Positions 1-6,997 of a DNA stretch of 41,992 nt are shown here, in pieces. The notes under the pieces were generated by a model, which ran no database searches, was not told the DNA's origin, and was given only the letters and a program-made list of their open reading frames with translations. The DNA is from Candidatus Galloscillospira stercoripullorum (GTDB lineage Bacteria; Bacillota; Clostridia; Oscillospirales; Oscillospiraceae): NCBI GenBank assembly GCA_018715695.1, contig DVLB01000062.1, positions 1-41,992 of the forward strand, in the 5' to 3' direction. The translations under genes and the position numbers were made by a program. Numbering within the stretch: the stretch's first letter is position 1; every line of letters begins with the position of its first letter.

Positions 1-780
1 GTTGCGCACGATGTTGAACACGGAGATGGCCAGCACCAGCAGCTGCACGGCGTTGAAGGCCTTCTCCACCGTCTCTTCCTTGCACTTCTTGTTCAGGCTG
101 GCACCGATGAAGCCGCCTGCGATGGCTCCCACCACCATGACAGGGGCCATGGACAGGTCGAAGCCGCCGAAGCTGGTGGTGAGCGCCACGGTGGTGAGCT
201 TGGAAATCTGGGCGAAGAGGATGGTCACCAGGGAGCAGACCGTGGCGGTCTTGGTGTCGAAGGAGAACAGGTAGATGATGAGGGCCACGTTGATGGGCCC
301 GCCGCCGATGCCCAGGAAGGAGGAGCAGATCCCCAGGAACGCGCCCACCAGCAGGGAAACCACCAGTCCCCGCAGCTGCTTGCTGGGGATGCGGCTCTTG
401 TTCTTCATATAGAGGAACACGGCCAGGATGAGCAGGGACAGTGCCACATTCTGCACCACCGTGACGGCGGCGTTGGCCTGCAGGGCGTCCACGATGAGCT
501 GGAGCAGCTTCTCCCCCGCCAGACCGCCCACCACCGAGCCCAGGGCCAGGGGGATGGCGGTATCAAAGGGGATCTTGGTCTTGGAGAGCATCTGCTTGCC
601 GATGGAGACCACCGACATGGAGAACACGGTGATGGAGGAGAGGACCCCGATGGTCTGCACGTCGAAGCCCTGGAGCACGTCCATCAGCGGCTTGATGATG
701 ACGCCGCCCCCCATACCGGTGAGGGACCCCACCGTGGTGGCGCCGATGGCGATGAGAAAATAGAGTATGTACTGGAACAA
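1..780 (-). CDS. TauE/SafE family anion permease, C-terminal end cut off
   Basis: Predicted integral membrane permease of the TauE/SafE (sulfite/organosulfonate exporter) family. The frame is open for 260 codons and runs off the left edge, so the C terminus is missing. It opens with a hydrophobic stretch (FQYILYFLIAIGATTVG). The family's glycine-rich signature appears twice, as TGMGGGVIIKP near residue 25 and FLGIGGGPINV near residue 155, matching the internal duplication of this fold. The start is a TTG at 778-780, preceded 7 nt upstream by a GAGGGGG ribosome site; no ATG gives the full first helix. It lies 50 nt downstream of ridA on the same strand with no terminator between, so it is probably co-transcribed. 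The substrate cannot be told from sequence. Confidence 0.85.
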   Translation of the reverse strand, partial: MFQYILYFLIAIGATTVGSLTGMGGGVIIKPLMDVLQGFDVQTIGVLSSITVFSMSVVSIGKQMLSKTKIPFDTAIPLALGSVVGGLAGEKLLQLIVDALQANAAVTVVQNVALSLLILAVFLYMKNKSRIPSKQLRGLVVSLLVGAFLGICSSFLGIGGGPINVALIIYLFSFDTKTATVCSLVTILFAQISKLTTVALTTSFGGFDLSMAPVMVVGAIAGGFIGASLNKKCKEETVEKAFNAVQLLVLAISVFNIVRN

Positions 781-830
781 AGGTATTCCCCCTCAAGTTT
801 GCTTGCGCACACGGCGCGGAAGCAAGGCCC

Positions 831-1205
831 TCAGCGGACGGCCACGGCCTCGATCTCAAAGAGGCCGCCCTTGGGCAGCTCCTTCACCGCCACGCAGGAG
901 CGGGCGGGCGCCTCGCCGGGGAAGAACTGGGCGTAGATCTGGTTGATGGCGGCAAAGTCGGCCATGTCGGCCAGGAACACGGTGGTCTTGACCACGTCGG
1001 AAAAGTCCATGCCGGCGGCCTTAAGGACGGCGCCCAGGTTCTCCAGGGCCTGACGGGCCTGGGCCTCCACGCCCTGGGCCAGGGCGCCGGTCTCGGGGTG
1101 GAGCCCCAGCTGACCGGAGGTGTAGAGGGTGTTGCCCGAGAGCTTGGCGTGGCAGTAAGGTCCCACGGCGGCAGGAGCGCCGGGGGCGGTGATGGTCTTA
1201 TTCAT
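831..1205 (-). CDS. ridA: RidA family enamine/imine deaminase
   Basis: A 124-residue protein of the RidA/YjgF/UK114 family, cytosolic trimers that hydrolyse reactive 2-aminoacrylate-type enamines released by PLP enzymes. Family landmarks are the N-terminal APAAVGPY segment, YTSGQLGL near residue 30, and the C-terminal ARSCVAVKELPKG...EIEAVAV block, whose Arg binds the substrate carboxylate in characterised members. The length is normal for the family. The ATG is preceded by AAGGAGG and by a near-consensus sigma-A promoter. It is the first gene of a probable two-gene unit with the TauE permease. Family assignment is secure; the physiological substrate is inferred. Confidence 0.93.
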   Translation of the reverse strand: MNKTITAPGAPAAVGPYCHAKLSGNTLYTSGQLGLHPETGALAQGVEAQARQALENLGAVLKAAGMDFSDVVKTTVFLADMADFAAINQIYAQFFPGEAPARSCVAVKELPKGGLFEIEAVAVR

Positions 1206-1234
1206 AGAAGTTCCCTCCTTGATCGATTTTCCTT

Positions 1235-1263
1235 ATTATAATCCATTCCGCCGCAAATTCCAA
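1235..1263 (-). promoter_or_regulatory. sigma-A promoter of ridA
   Basis: Reading the minus strand, TTGGAA (1258-1263) and TATAAT (1235-1240) are separated by exactly 17 nt and lie about 30 nt upstream of the ridA start. Confidence 0.8.
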
Positions 1264-1290
1264 GGCCTTCTCCCCGCCCCCGGCGGCAAG

Positions 1291-1330
1291 AGCAGGAAAA
1301 GGGCCGGCGTCCCGGTGGTGACGCCGGCCC
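1291..1330 (-). terminator. terminator of the desulfoferrodoxin gene
   Basis: An 11-bp perfect GC stem (1301-1311 with 1320-1330, loop 8 nt) is followed on the minus strand by TTTTCCT. It lies 15 nt after the dfx stop and insulates dfx from ridA, which has its own promoter just downstream. Confidence 0.8.
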
Positions 1331-1344
1331 TCGTCTGGCTTTGG

Positions 1345-1719
1345 TTACGCCTTCCAGAGGCCGTGGAGGTTGCAGTAGGCGTAGACGCCCTCCACCTGCT
1401 CGCCCTGGGCAAGGGCGAAGGAGGCGGCGGGAGCCTGGCCGGGCTGCAGGTACTTGAGCTGATAGCCCTGGCCGGTCTGCACGGCGATCCACTCGATGAA
1501 GTGCTCAGGGAGCATGGGGTGCTCCACAGAGCCCACCTTCACGCTCACCACGCCGTCCTTCACCTCATAGACGGGCACATGCTTCTCGGTGGCGGCGTCG
1601 GTGGTGCCGGGGATCAGCTCCTCCATCTTCTCCCCGCAGCACATCACGCTCACCTTCGCGTCCTTGACCTTGGTGATGATGTTGCCGCAGTGGCGGCAAA
1701 TATAGAACTTCAGATCCAT
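1345..1719 (-). CDS. dfx: desulfoferrodoxin (superoxide reductase)
   Basis: A 124-residue desulfoferrodoxin, which reduces superoxide to peroxide without making oxygen and is a typical oxygen defence of strict anaerobes. The N-terminal desulforedoxin-like Fe(SCys)4 site is complete: C8-x2-C11 and C27-C28. The catalytic Fe(His)4Cys site is also complete: H47, H67, H73, and C116 with H119 in YCNLHGLW. E45-K46 next to H47 correspond to the conserved Glu/Lys that assist catalysis. The gene is monocistronic, with its own promoter and terminator. The ATG is preceded by AAAGGAGAG. Confidence 0.96.
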   Translation of the reverse strand: MDLKFYICRHCGNIITKVKDAKVSVMCCGEKMEELIPGTTDAATEKHVPVYEVKDGVVSVKVGSVEHPMLPEHFIEWIAVQTGQGYQLKYLQPGQAPAASFALAQGEQVEGVYAYCNLHGLWKA

Positions 1720-1763
1720 GCTTATTCTCTCCTTTATCCTTATATTGGGGTCTTCTAGGGGGC

Positions 1764-1792
1764 ATTATACCACGCCGGGGCCGCCATGTATA
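1764..1792 (-). promoter_or_regulatory. sigma-A promoter of dfx
   Basis: On the minus strand, TATACA (1787-1792, 4 of 6 consensus) and TATAAT (1764-1769) are spaced 17 nt apart, about 45 nt upstream of the dfx start. Confidence 0.7.
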
Positions 1793-1814
1793 GCGGCAGG
1801 AAAACTTTTTCCAC

Positions 1815-2303
1815 TCACTGTCCGGCCAGGGTCTCGGGCTCCAGTCCGCACAGCAGCAGTACCCCCACCGCCGCCAGCCACGTCTTGGGCGGGAAGCGGG
1901 CGGAAAAGGGCAGCACCAGCTCCTGCTCCTCCACCACCCTGCCCTCCAGGGTCACCAGCTCCCGCTGGAGCGCCAGGGAGGCCCGGTCCCCCTCCAGACT
2001 GGAGAAGGTAAGGGTATCCTTGGGTGAGGTGCCGTAGCTCACGGCGTACTCCGACTCGATCTGCCGGCCCAGAGGTCCCGCGTCCCCGGGCAGCAGCAGG
2101 CAACGGCACCGAGCGCTGCCCTGGGGCCGCTGCTCCTCCCCCGCCAGGGGCGAGACCACCAGCAGGTCCAGTCTCATGGTCTCAAACTCCGCCAGGTACC
2201 GCCCCGACACCATGTGAGGATAAGGTCGCCCGTTCCCCTCCCAGGCCCCCCGCACCGCGCGAAAGATCCCCTCGTCTTTCTCCCAAATCCCGATGTGTAC
2301 CAC
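1815..2303 (-). CDS. hypothetical protein, divergent from proS
   Basis: A 162-residue protein of no family I recognise. A GTG start at 2301-2303 is chosen because AAGAGGTGG lies 6 nt upstream; the frame stays open further upstream but without a ribosome site. The sequence starts [12 protein letters not shown], and there is no signal peptide or evident metal motif. The last 30 residues are hydrophobic ([13 protein letters not shown]), possibly a C-terminal membrane segment. It is transcribed divergently from proS. GC-rich codon use matches its neighbours. That it is a gene at all is likely but not certain. Confidence 0.55.
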   Translation of the reverse strand: MVHIGIWEKDEGIFRAVRGAWEGNGRPYPHMVSGRYLAEFETMRLDLLVVSPLAGEEQRPQGSARCRCLLLPGDAGPLGRQIESEYAVSYGTSPKDTLTFSSLEGDRASLALQRELVTLEGRVVEEQELVLPFSARFPPKTWLAAVGVLLLCGLEPETLAGQ

Positions 2304-2365
2304 GCCAAACCACCTCTTGCCATACAGTTTGCGCCCTTTCCTCCATTCTATACCAGCCGCGGCCC

Positions 2366-2394
2366 TTGACTTTTCCCCCCCGGGTGCATAGAAT
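2366..2394 (+). promoter_or_regulatory. sigma-A promoter of proS
   Basis: TTGACT (2366-2371), a 17-nt spacer and TAGAAT (2389-2394) lie 44 nt before the proS ATG. The leader is too short for a T-box. Confidence 0.75.
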
Positions 2395-2437
2395 AAGGGA
2401 CGATACGGACAAATTTCGTTGCAAAGGATTGAGATAC

Positions 2438-3877
2438 ATGGCACAGGACAAAAAGCAGGTGGAGCAGATCACCGATATGGAGGTGGACTTCGCCAAGTGG
2501 TACACCGACGTGTGCACCAAGGCCGAGCTCATCGACTACTCCAGCATCAAGGGCATGTTCATCTACCGGCCCTACGGCTACGCCATCTGGGAGAACATCC
2601 AGAAGGCGCTGGACGAGAAGTTCAAGGAGACCGGGCACGAGAACGTGTACCTGCCCATGCTCATCCCCGAGAGCCTCTTGCAGAAGGAGAAGGACCATGT
2701 GGAGGGCTTTGCCCCCGAGTGCGCCTGGGTCACCCAGGGCGGCAGCGAGAAGCTGGAGGAGCGCTACTGCATCCGGCCCACCAGCGAGACGCTGTTCTGT
2801 GAGCACTATAAGAACATCATCCACTCCCACCGGGACCTGCCCAAGCTCTACAACCAGTGGTGCAGTGTGCTGCGCTGGGAGAAGACCTCCCGCCCCTTCC
2901 TGCGTCACCGGGAATTCCTGTGGCAGGAGGGCCACACCATGCACGCCACCGAGGATGAGGCCCGCTCCGAGACCCAGCAGATGCTGAACATCTACGCCGA
3001 CTTCCTGGAGAACGTGCTGGCCATGCCGGTGGTCAAGTGCCGCAAGACCGACAAGGAGAAGTTCAACGGCGCCGAAGAGACCTACACCGTGGAGTGCATG
3101 ATGCACGACAAGAAGGCCCTCCAGGCCGGCACCAGCCACTACTTCGGCGACGGCTTCGCCCGGGCCTTCGACATCACCTTCACCGGCTCGGACAACCAGC
3201 TCCACCACCCCCACCAGACCTCCTGGGGCGTGTCCACCCGGATGATCGGCGGCCTTATCATGACCCACGGGGACAACTCCGGCCTGGTGCTGCCCCCCCG
3301 CATCGCCCCCATCCAGGTCATCGTCATCCCCGTGGCCCAGCACAAGGAAGGGGTCATCGAGGCCAACCAGGCCGTGGTGGACCGGCTGAAAGCCGCCGGC
3401 TTCCGGGTGAAGATGGACGCCTCCGAGCAGTCCCCCGGCTGGAAGTTCGCCCAGTACGAGATGAAGGGCGTCCCCCTGCGCCTGGAGCTGGGTCCCAAGG
3501 ACATGGAGAAGAACCAGTGCGTGCTGGTGCGCCGGGACAGCGGCGAGAAGAGCTTTGTGTCCCTGGACGACATCGAGAGCACCGTGGCCGCCATGCTGGA
3601 CTCCATCCACGACGGGCTCTACGCCAAGGCCAAGCGCAACCTGGAGGAGAACACCTACGCCTGCTCCACCCTGGAGGAGGTCAAGGAGAAGATGGCCTCC
3701 CGGGGCGGCTTCGCCAAGACCATGTGGTGCGGAGACGAAGCCTGCGAGATCGCCATGAAGGAGCAGGCCGGGGTCACCTCCCGCTGCATCCCCTTCCACC
3801 AGGAGCACCTGGGAGACGTTTGCCCGGTGTGCGGAAAACCGGCCAAGCACATGGTCTACTGGGGCGTGGCGTACTAA
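2438..3877 (+). CDS. proS: prolyl-tRNA synthetase, short archaeal/eukaryote-like type
   Basis: Charges tRNA-Pro with proline in the cytosol. At 479 residues it is the class-3 form that lacks the inserted YbaK-like editing domain of the long bacterial enzyme. Class II catalytic motifs are visible: motif 2 as [20 protein letters not shown], and motif 3 within [19 protein letters not shown]. The anticodon-binding domain follows ([10 protein letters not shown] onward). The C-terminal domain has a cysteine set (CGDEAC, CPVCGK) and ends in a Tyr, as is usual for this type. The ATG at 2438 opens the conserved [12 protein letters not shown] start and lies 44 nt after a good promoter, so longer in-frame starts are rejected. 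It is monocistronic, with a terminator directly after it. Confidence 0.96.
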   Translation: MAQDKKQVEQITDMEVDFAKWYTDVCTKAELIDYSSIKGMFIYRPYGYAIWENIQKALDEKFKETGHENVYLPMLIPESLLQKEKDHVEGFAPECAWVTQGGSEKLEERYCIRPTSETLFCEHYKNIIHSHRDLPKLYNQWCSVLRWEKTSRPFLRHREFLWQEGHTMHATEDEARSETQQMLNIYADFLENVLAMPVVKCRKTDKEKFNGAEETYTVECMMHDKKALQAGTSHYFGDGFARAFDITFTGSDNQLHHPHQTSWGVSTRMIGGLIMTHGDNSGLVLPPRIAPIQVIVIPVAQHKEGVIEANQAVVDRLKAAGFRVKMDASEQSPGWKFAQYEMKGVPLRLELGPKDMEKNQCVLVRRDSGEKSFVSLDDIESTVAAMLDSIHDGLYAKAKRNLEENTYACSTLEEVKEKMASRGGFAKTMWCGDEACEIAMKEQAGVTSRCIPFHQEHLGDVCPVCGKPAKHMVYWGVAY

Positions 3878-3897
3878 ATTTCTTTTCCCGAGATTAC

Positions 3898-3926
3898 GGG
3901 GACCGGCCTTGCGCCGGTCCCCTTTC
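3898..3926 (+). terminator. terminator of proS
   Basis: A 10-bp perfect stem GGGGACCGGC/GCCGGTCCCC (3898-3907 with 3913-3922, 5-nt loop) followed by TTTCC, 20 nt after the proS stop. Confidence 0.8.
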
Positions 3927-3935
3927 CCCCGCCCC

Positions 3936-3953
3936 TCTTATCTTAAAATAAGA
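3936..3953. promoter_or_regulatory. palindrome upstream of the XRE regulator, possible operator
   Basis: TCTTAT (3936-3941) and ATAAGA (3948-3953) form a perfect inverted repeat around CTTAAA, in an AT-rich patch 25 nt before the regulator's start. Its placement suits autoregulation; this is inference. Confidence 0.35.
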
Positions 3954-3978
3954 TATTGCTGGAAAGTGCGGTGATGGC

Positions 3979-4224
3979 ATGAAGCTGGAACCTCTGCGCT
4001 ATGAGCGGATCAGAGCTCTGCGGCTCGACCGGGACCTGACCCAGGAGGCGGTGGCCGCCTTTCTCCACGTCAAGCAGAATACCTATTCCCAGTATGAGAC
4101 CGGCACGCTCAACTACCCGCTGGAGGTGGTGGCGGCGCTGGCCGTCTTTTACGGCACCAGCGTGGACTACCTCCTGGGTCTTACCGACGAGAAGGCCCCC
4201 TATCCCCGCCGGGGGGAGCGGTGA
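3979..4224 (+). CDS. small XRE-type helix-turn-helix regulator
   Basis: An 81-residue DNA-binding protein made almost entirely of one Cro/CI-type helix-turn-helix domain: RIRALRLDRDLTQEAVAAF, then VKQNTYSQYETG as the recognition-helix region, then YPLEVVAALAVFYGTSVDYLLG. The last 10 residues are a basic tail. There is no sensor domain. It stands alone between proS and the aromatic operon on the same strand. An inverted repeat in its promoter region may be its own operator. The target genes are unknown; the adjacent aro promoter lies only about 10 nt beyond its stop, so regulation of that operon is possible but unsupported. Confidence 0.85.
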   Translation: MKLEPLRYERIRALRLDRDLTQEAVAAFLHVKQNTYSQYETGTLNYPLEVVAALAVFYGTSVDYLLGLTDEKAPYPRRGER

Positions 4225-4233
4225 AATTTTCGG

Positions 4234-4262
4234 TTGCAATTCCATCGCCGCGGGGGTATAAT
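4234..4262 (+). promoter_or_regulatory. sigma-A promoter of the aromatic amino acid operon
   Basis: TTGCAA (4234-4239), a 17-nt spacer and a perfect TATAAT (4257-4262). The transcript would start near 4270, giving a leader of about 250 nt before aroF that contains a leader peptide and an attenuator. Confidence 0.85.
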
Positions 4263-4293
4263 GTACCCAAATCTATCCCGTATGAGGTATCTT

Positions 4294-4386
4294 ATGAAGG
4301 CTTCCGCCCTCACAACTGCATCCTTCTCCTTTACCTTTGGCTGGGCCCGATTTATGGGCGCCGGCTATTTTGGCATGGGTAAATAA
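4294..4386 (+). CDS. aromatic-rich leader peptide of the aro/phe operon
   Basis: A 30-codon reading frame, ATG 4294-4296 to TAA 4384-4386, with GAGGT 5 nt upstream. Residues 11-26 include FSFTFGWARF and then YF: five Phe, one Trp and one Tyr in 16 residues. A peptide so enriched in the three end products, 60 nt before a perfect intrinsic terminator and upstream of DAHP synthase, is the classic layout of ribosome-mediated transcription attenuation (as for E. coli pheL and trpL). When charged Phe/Tyr/Trp tRNAs are scarce, the ribosome would stall and favour readthrough. An in-frame ATG at 4282 would add four residues but lacks a ribosome site. Function is inferred from layout; I know of no matching described leader. 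Confidence 0.75.
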   Translation: MKASALTTASFSFTFGWARFMGAGYFGMGK

Positions 4387-4404
4387 GAGGGATGAAATGA
4401 ATGT

Positions 4405-4490
4405 CCGGCCCCCCTTGGGTGCCGGAGCCCCCTTCCGTAGGAAAAGCGGAGGGCACATTGATTTCATCAATGTGCCCTCCTTTTTATTTT
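4405..4490 (+). promoter_or_regulatory. transcription attenuator before aroF
   Basis: The terminator is a 15-bp perfect stem, GGAGGGCACATTGAT (4448-4462) with its complement at 4466-4480, loop TTC, followed by TTTTTATTTT. Upstream, CCGGC (4405-4409) pairs with GCCGG (4421-4425). The segment 4430-4437 can pair with CGGAGGG at 4447-4453 (one bulged T), which would block the terminator stem and act as antiterminator. The stop codon of the leader peptide lies about 20 nt before the first stem. The terminator is seen directly; the antiterminator assignment is inference. Confidence 0.8.
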
Positions 4491-4522
4491 GTTTATCTTC
4501 AAGAGAGAAAGGATCGAGAATT

Positions 4523-5542
4523 ATGGTCGTCATCATGAAGCCGGGCACGAAGCCCGAACGCATCCACGCCCTGGTGGAAAAGCTGGAACAGGACTACGGC
4601 GTGAAGGTGGGCATCACCAACGGCGTGGGCTGCTCCATCCTGGGTCTGGTGGGCGACACCACCGAGATCGACATTAACAAGCTCTCCATCAACGAGGATG
4701 TGGAGCGGGTCATGCGGGTGCAGGAGCCCTACAAGAAAGCAAACCGCAAGTTCCACCCGGAGGACACGGTGGTGGACGTGGGCGGCGTGAAGGTGGGCGG
4801 CGGCAGCTTCACGGTCATCGCCGGGCCCTGCTCGGTGGAGAGCGAGGAGCAGATCATCGAGGTGGCCCGGGACGTGAAGGAAGCGGGAGCCTCCCTGCTC
4901 CGGGGCGGCGCCTTCAAGCCCCGCACCTCCCCCTACTCCTTCCAGGGCATGGGCACGCCGGGTCTGGATCTGCTGCTGGAGGCCAAGGAGGCCACAGGTC
5001 TTCCCATCGTCACCGAACTTATGAGCCCCAAGTTCTGCGAGCTCTTCGAGGAGAAGGTGGATCTGGTGCAGATCGGCGCCCGGAACATGCAGAACTTTGA
5101 CCTGCTCAAGGAGGCGGGCAAGATGACCAAGCCCATCCTCCTCAAGCGGGGCCTGGCCAACAGCTACGAGGAGTGGATCATGTCGGCGGAGTACATCATG
5201 GCCGCCGGCAACGAGAACGTGATCCTCTGCGAGCGGGGGGTGCGCACCTTCGAGACCTACACCCGCAACACCCTGGATCTGTCCGCCATCCCCGCCATCC
5301 GGCGCATGAGCCATCTGCCCATCGTGGTGGACCCCTCCCACGCCGCGGGCATGTACTGGATGGTGGAGCCCCTGGCCATGGCCGCCGCCGCCGTGGGGGC
5401 CGACGGTCTCATGGTGGAGGTCCACAACGACCCGCCCCACGCCAAGTGCGACGGGCAGCAGTCCCTCACGCCGGAGAAGTTCCAGCGTCTGATGGACCGC
5501 ATCACCCCCCTGGTGGACCTAATGGGCAAGAAGCTCTCCTGA
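4523..5542 (+). CDS. aroF: 3-deoxy-7-phosphoheptulonate (DAHP) synthase, AroF type Ibeta
   Basis: Condenses PEP and erythrose-4-phosphate, the first step of the shikimate pathway. At 339 residues it has an N-terminal ferredoxin/ACT-like domain of about 70 residues (KPERIHALVEKLEQDYG onward), as in the Thermotoga type, where Tyr/Phe bind for feedback control. The TIM-barrel catalytic domain follows, with AGPCSVES near residue 97, RGGAFKPRTSPY, KRGL, the metal-binding Cys in ILCERGVRT, and DPSHAAG. ATG 4523 lies 9 nt after AAAGGA. It is the first structural gene after the attenuator, so it is probably under double control by attenuation and allosteric inhibition. Confidence 0.95.
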   Translation: MVVIMKPGTKPERIHALVEKLEQDYGVKVGITNGVGCSILGLVGDTTEIDINKLSINEDVERVMRVQEPYKKANRKFHPEDTVVDVGGVKVGGGSFTVIAGPCSVESEEQIIEVARDVKEAGASLLRGGAFKPRTSPYSFQGMGTPGLDLLLEAKEATGLPIVTELMSPKFCELFEEKVDLVQIGARNMQNFDLLKEAGKMTKPILLKRGLANSYEEWIMSAEYIMAAGNENVILCERGVRTFETYTRNTLDLSAIPAIRRMSHLPIVVDPSHAAGMYWMVEPLAMAAAAVGADGLMVEVHNDPPHAKCDGQQSLTPEKFQRLMDRITPLVDLMGKKLS

Positions 5543-5582
5543 CCCCTCCGGGCCGGGAAGCGCACAGAAAGGAGTTACGGCT

Positions 5583-5915
5583 ATGGCCATGCTGGAACGA
5601 AACCTCACCGGCAATTTCGACGCGGTGCTCCGCGCTCTCCACGACGGCGTGATGAACGGCAGCATGTCCGCCTCCTTTGAGGACGGCGCAGAGTTCACCA
5701 CGGGCACGGCCCGCTGCGCCGTGCGGATGTATGAGCGGTACAGCTGGTCAGGGGGCAACCGGGTGGCCCTCTCCCTGACCCTGACGGGCTGCGGAAATAA
5801 CCTGCACCTGGTGGCCATCACCGCCGGGGGCAGCCAGGCCACCTTCTTCAAGATCAACACCTGGGGCGAGGAGGCCTTTCTGGACACCCTCTCCCAGGTG
5901 GTGGACAACCTGTAA
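5583..5915 (+). CDS. DUF6054 family protein
   Basis: A 110-residue protein recognised as DUF6054-like from its pattern: NFDAVLRALHDGVMNGSMSAS, CAVRMYERYSWSGGNRVALS and ITAGGSQATFFKINTWGEEAFL. There is no signal peptide or membrane segment, so it is probably cytosolic. The function is unknown. It is inserted between aroF and aroB (40 nt after aroF, 17 nt before aroB) with its own AAGGAG ribosome site, so it is co-transcribed with the shikimate genes. Its position suggests an accessory role or passive hitch-hiking; nothing in the sequence indicates catalysis. Confidence 0.75.
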   Translation: MAMLERNLTGNFDAVLRALHDGVMNGSMSASFEDGAEFTTGTARCAVRMYERYSWSGGNRVALSLTLTGCGNNLHLVAITAGGSQATFFKINTWGEEAFLDTLSQVVDNL

Positions 5916-5932
5916 AAAAAGGAGTGACGGCC

Positions 5933-6997
5933 ATGAAGCGCCTCACGGTGGACCTGCCCGGCAGGGCATACGACATTCTCATTGAGCGCGGTCTCCTCTC
6001 CCGGGCGGGAGAGCTGTGCCGCGCCGCCGTGCCGAAAGCCTGCCGGCTGTTCGTGGTCACCGACAGCCATGTGGGCCCCCTGTACCTGGACAGGCTCCTC
6101 CCCTCCCTGGAGCGCGCCGGGTTTGAGACCGCCGCCTACACCGTCCCCGCCGGGGAGGGCGCCAAGTGCGCGCAGCAGCTCTCGTCGCTGTGGGAGGCCA
6201 TGATGGACGCCCGCCTCACCCGCACCGACGCTGTGGTGGCCCTGGGCGGCGGCGTGGTGGGGGACCTGGCGGGCTTTGCCGCCGCCACCATCCTGCGGGG
6301 GGTGGACTTGATCCAGATCCCCACCACCCTTCTCTCCCAGGTGGACTCCTCCGTGGGGGGCAAGGTGGCCATTGACCTTGCCCATGGCAAGAACCTGGCG
6401 GGGACCTTCTGGCAGCCCCGGCTGGTGCTCATGGACCCGGCGGTACTGGGCACGCTGGACGACTCCACCTTCGCAGACGGCATGGCGGAGGTCATCAAGT
6501 ACGGCTGCATCAAGGACGCCGCCTTCCTCTCCTGGCTGGAGCAGCGCCCCTCCCGGAGAGAGATCATGGAAGAGATCGAACACGTTTTGTATACCTGCTG
6601 CGACATGAAGCGCGCCGTCGTCATAAAGGACGAGCGGGACACCGGGGAGCGGATGCTCCTCAACTTCGGCCACACCCTGGGCCACGCTTATGAGCTGGCG
6701 GGACACTACGAGAAGTGGACCCACGGCCAGGCGGTGGCCGCGGGGATGGTAAAGGCGGCGGCGTTGGGGACGGCCCTGGGCATCACCCCTGCCGGGGTGG
6801 CAGAGCGCATCGCCGCCCTGCTGGGCTGTTTCGGTCTGCCGGTGGCCATCCCCTGCGCAAGGGAGGACTACACCGCCGCCATCGGTCTGGACAAGAAGGG
6901 GGCCGGCGGCTCCATCTCGGTGATCCTGCTGGAGCAGGCGGGGAAAGCCATCGCCTACCCCATGGAAAAATCCCGTCTGTTGGAGGAACTGGCATGA
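5933..6997 (+). CDS. aroB: 3-dehydroquinate synthase
   Basis: Converts DAHP to 3-dehydroquinate using NAD and a divalent metal. At 354 residues it is normal length. The NAD-binding and catalytic core GGGVVGDLAGFAAATILRG is followed by IPTTLLSQVDSSVGGK and NLAGTFWQP. The metal-binding His residues are in NFGHTLGHAYE and near KWTHGQAVAAGM. The ATG at 5933 is chosen over an in-frame GTG at 5924 because AAAAAAAGGAG ends 8 nt before it. The gene overlaps the aroA start by 4 nt (ATGA), implying translational coupling. Confidence 0.95.
   Translation: MKRLTVDLPGRAYDILIERGLLSRAGELCRAAVPKACRLFVVTDSHVGPLYLDRLLPSLERAGFETAAYTVPAGEGAKCAQQLSSLWEAMMDARLTRTDAVVALGGGVVGDLAGFAAATILRGVDLIQIPTTLLSQVDSSVGGKVAIDLAHGKNLAGTFWQPRLVLMDPAVLGTLDDSTFADGMAEVIKYGCIKDAAFLSWLEQRPSRREIMEEIEHVLYTCCDMKRAVVIKDERDTGERMLLNFGHTLGHAYELAGHYEKWTHGQAVAAGMVKAAALGTALGITPAGVAERIAALLGCFGLPVAIPCAREDYTAAIGLDKKGAGGSISVILLEQAGKAIAYPMEKSRLLEELA

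Noticed and set aside
2024-2437. Long N-terminal extension of prolyl-tRNA synthetase
   Set aside because: It runs through the promoter and opposite the divergent hypothetical gene; residues are low-complexity Pro/Arg from GC-rich DNA. The start at 2438 matches the family.
2348-3850. 500-codon frame antisense to proS (and similar antisense frames opposite aroF, aroA, fruA, parC)
   Set aside because: GC-rich genes with G/C third positions leave antisense frames open. The products are His/Gly/Leu-rich with no family features, and they oppose certain genes.
4337-4522. N-terminal extension of aroF through the attenuator
   Set aside because: The frame is open by chance across the leader peptide and terminator. 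DAHP synthase begins at the ATG at 4523, which has a ribosome site and gives the family's normal length.
4263-4523. T-box riboswitch in the aroF leader
   Set aside because: No T-box sequence (AGGGTGG..ACCGCG type) or specifier loop layout is visible; the terminator 5' arm is unrelated. The leader peptide fits better.
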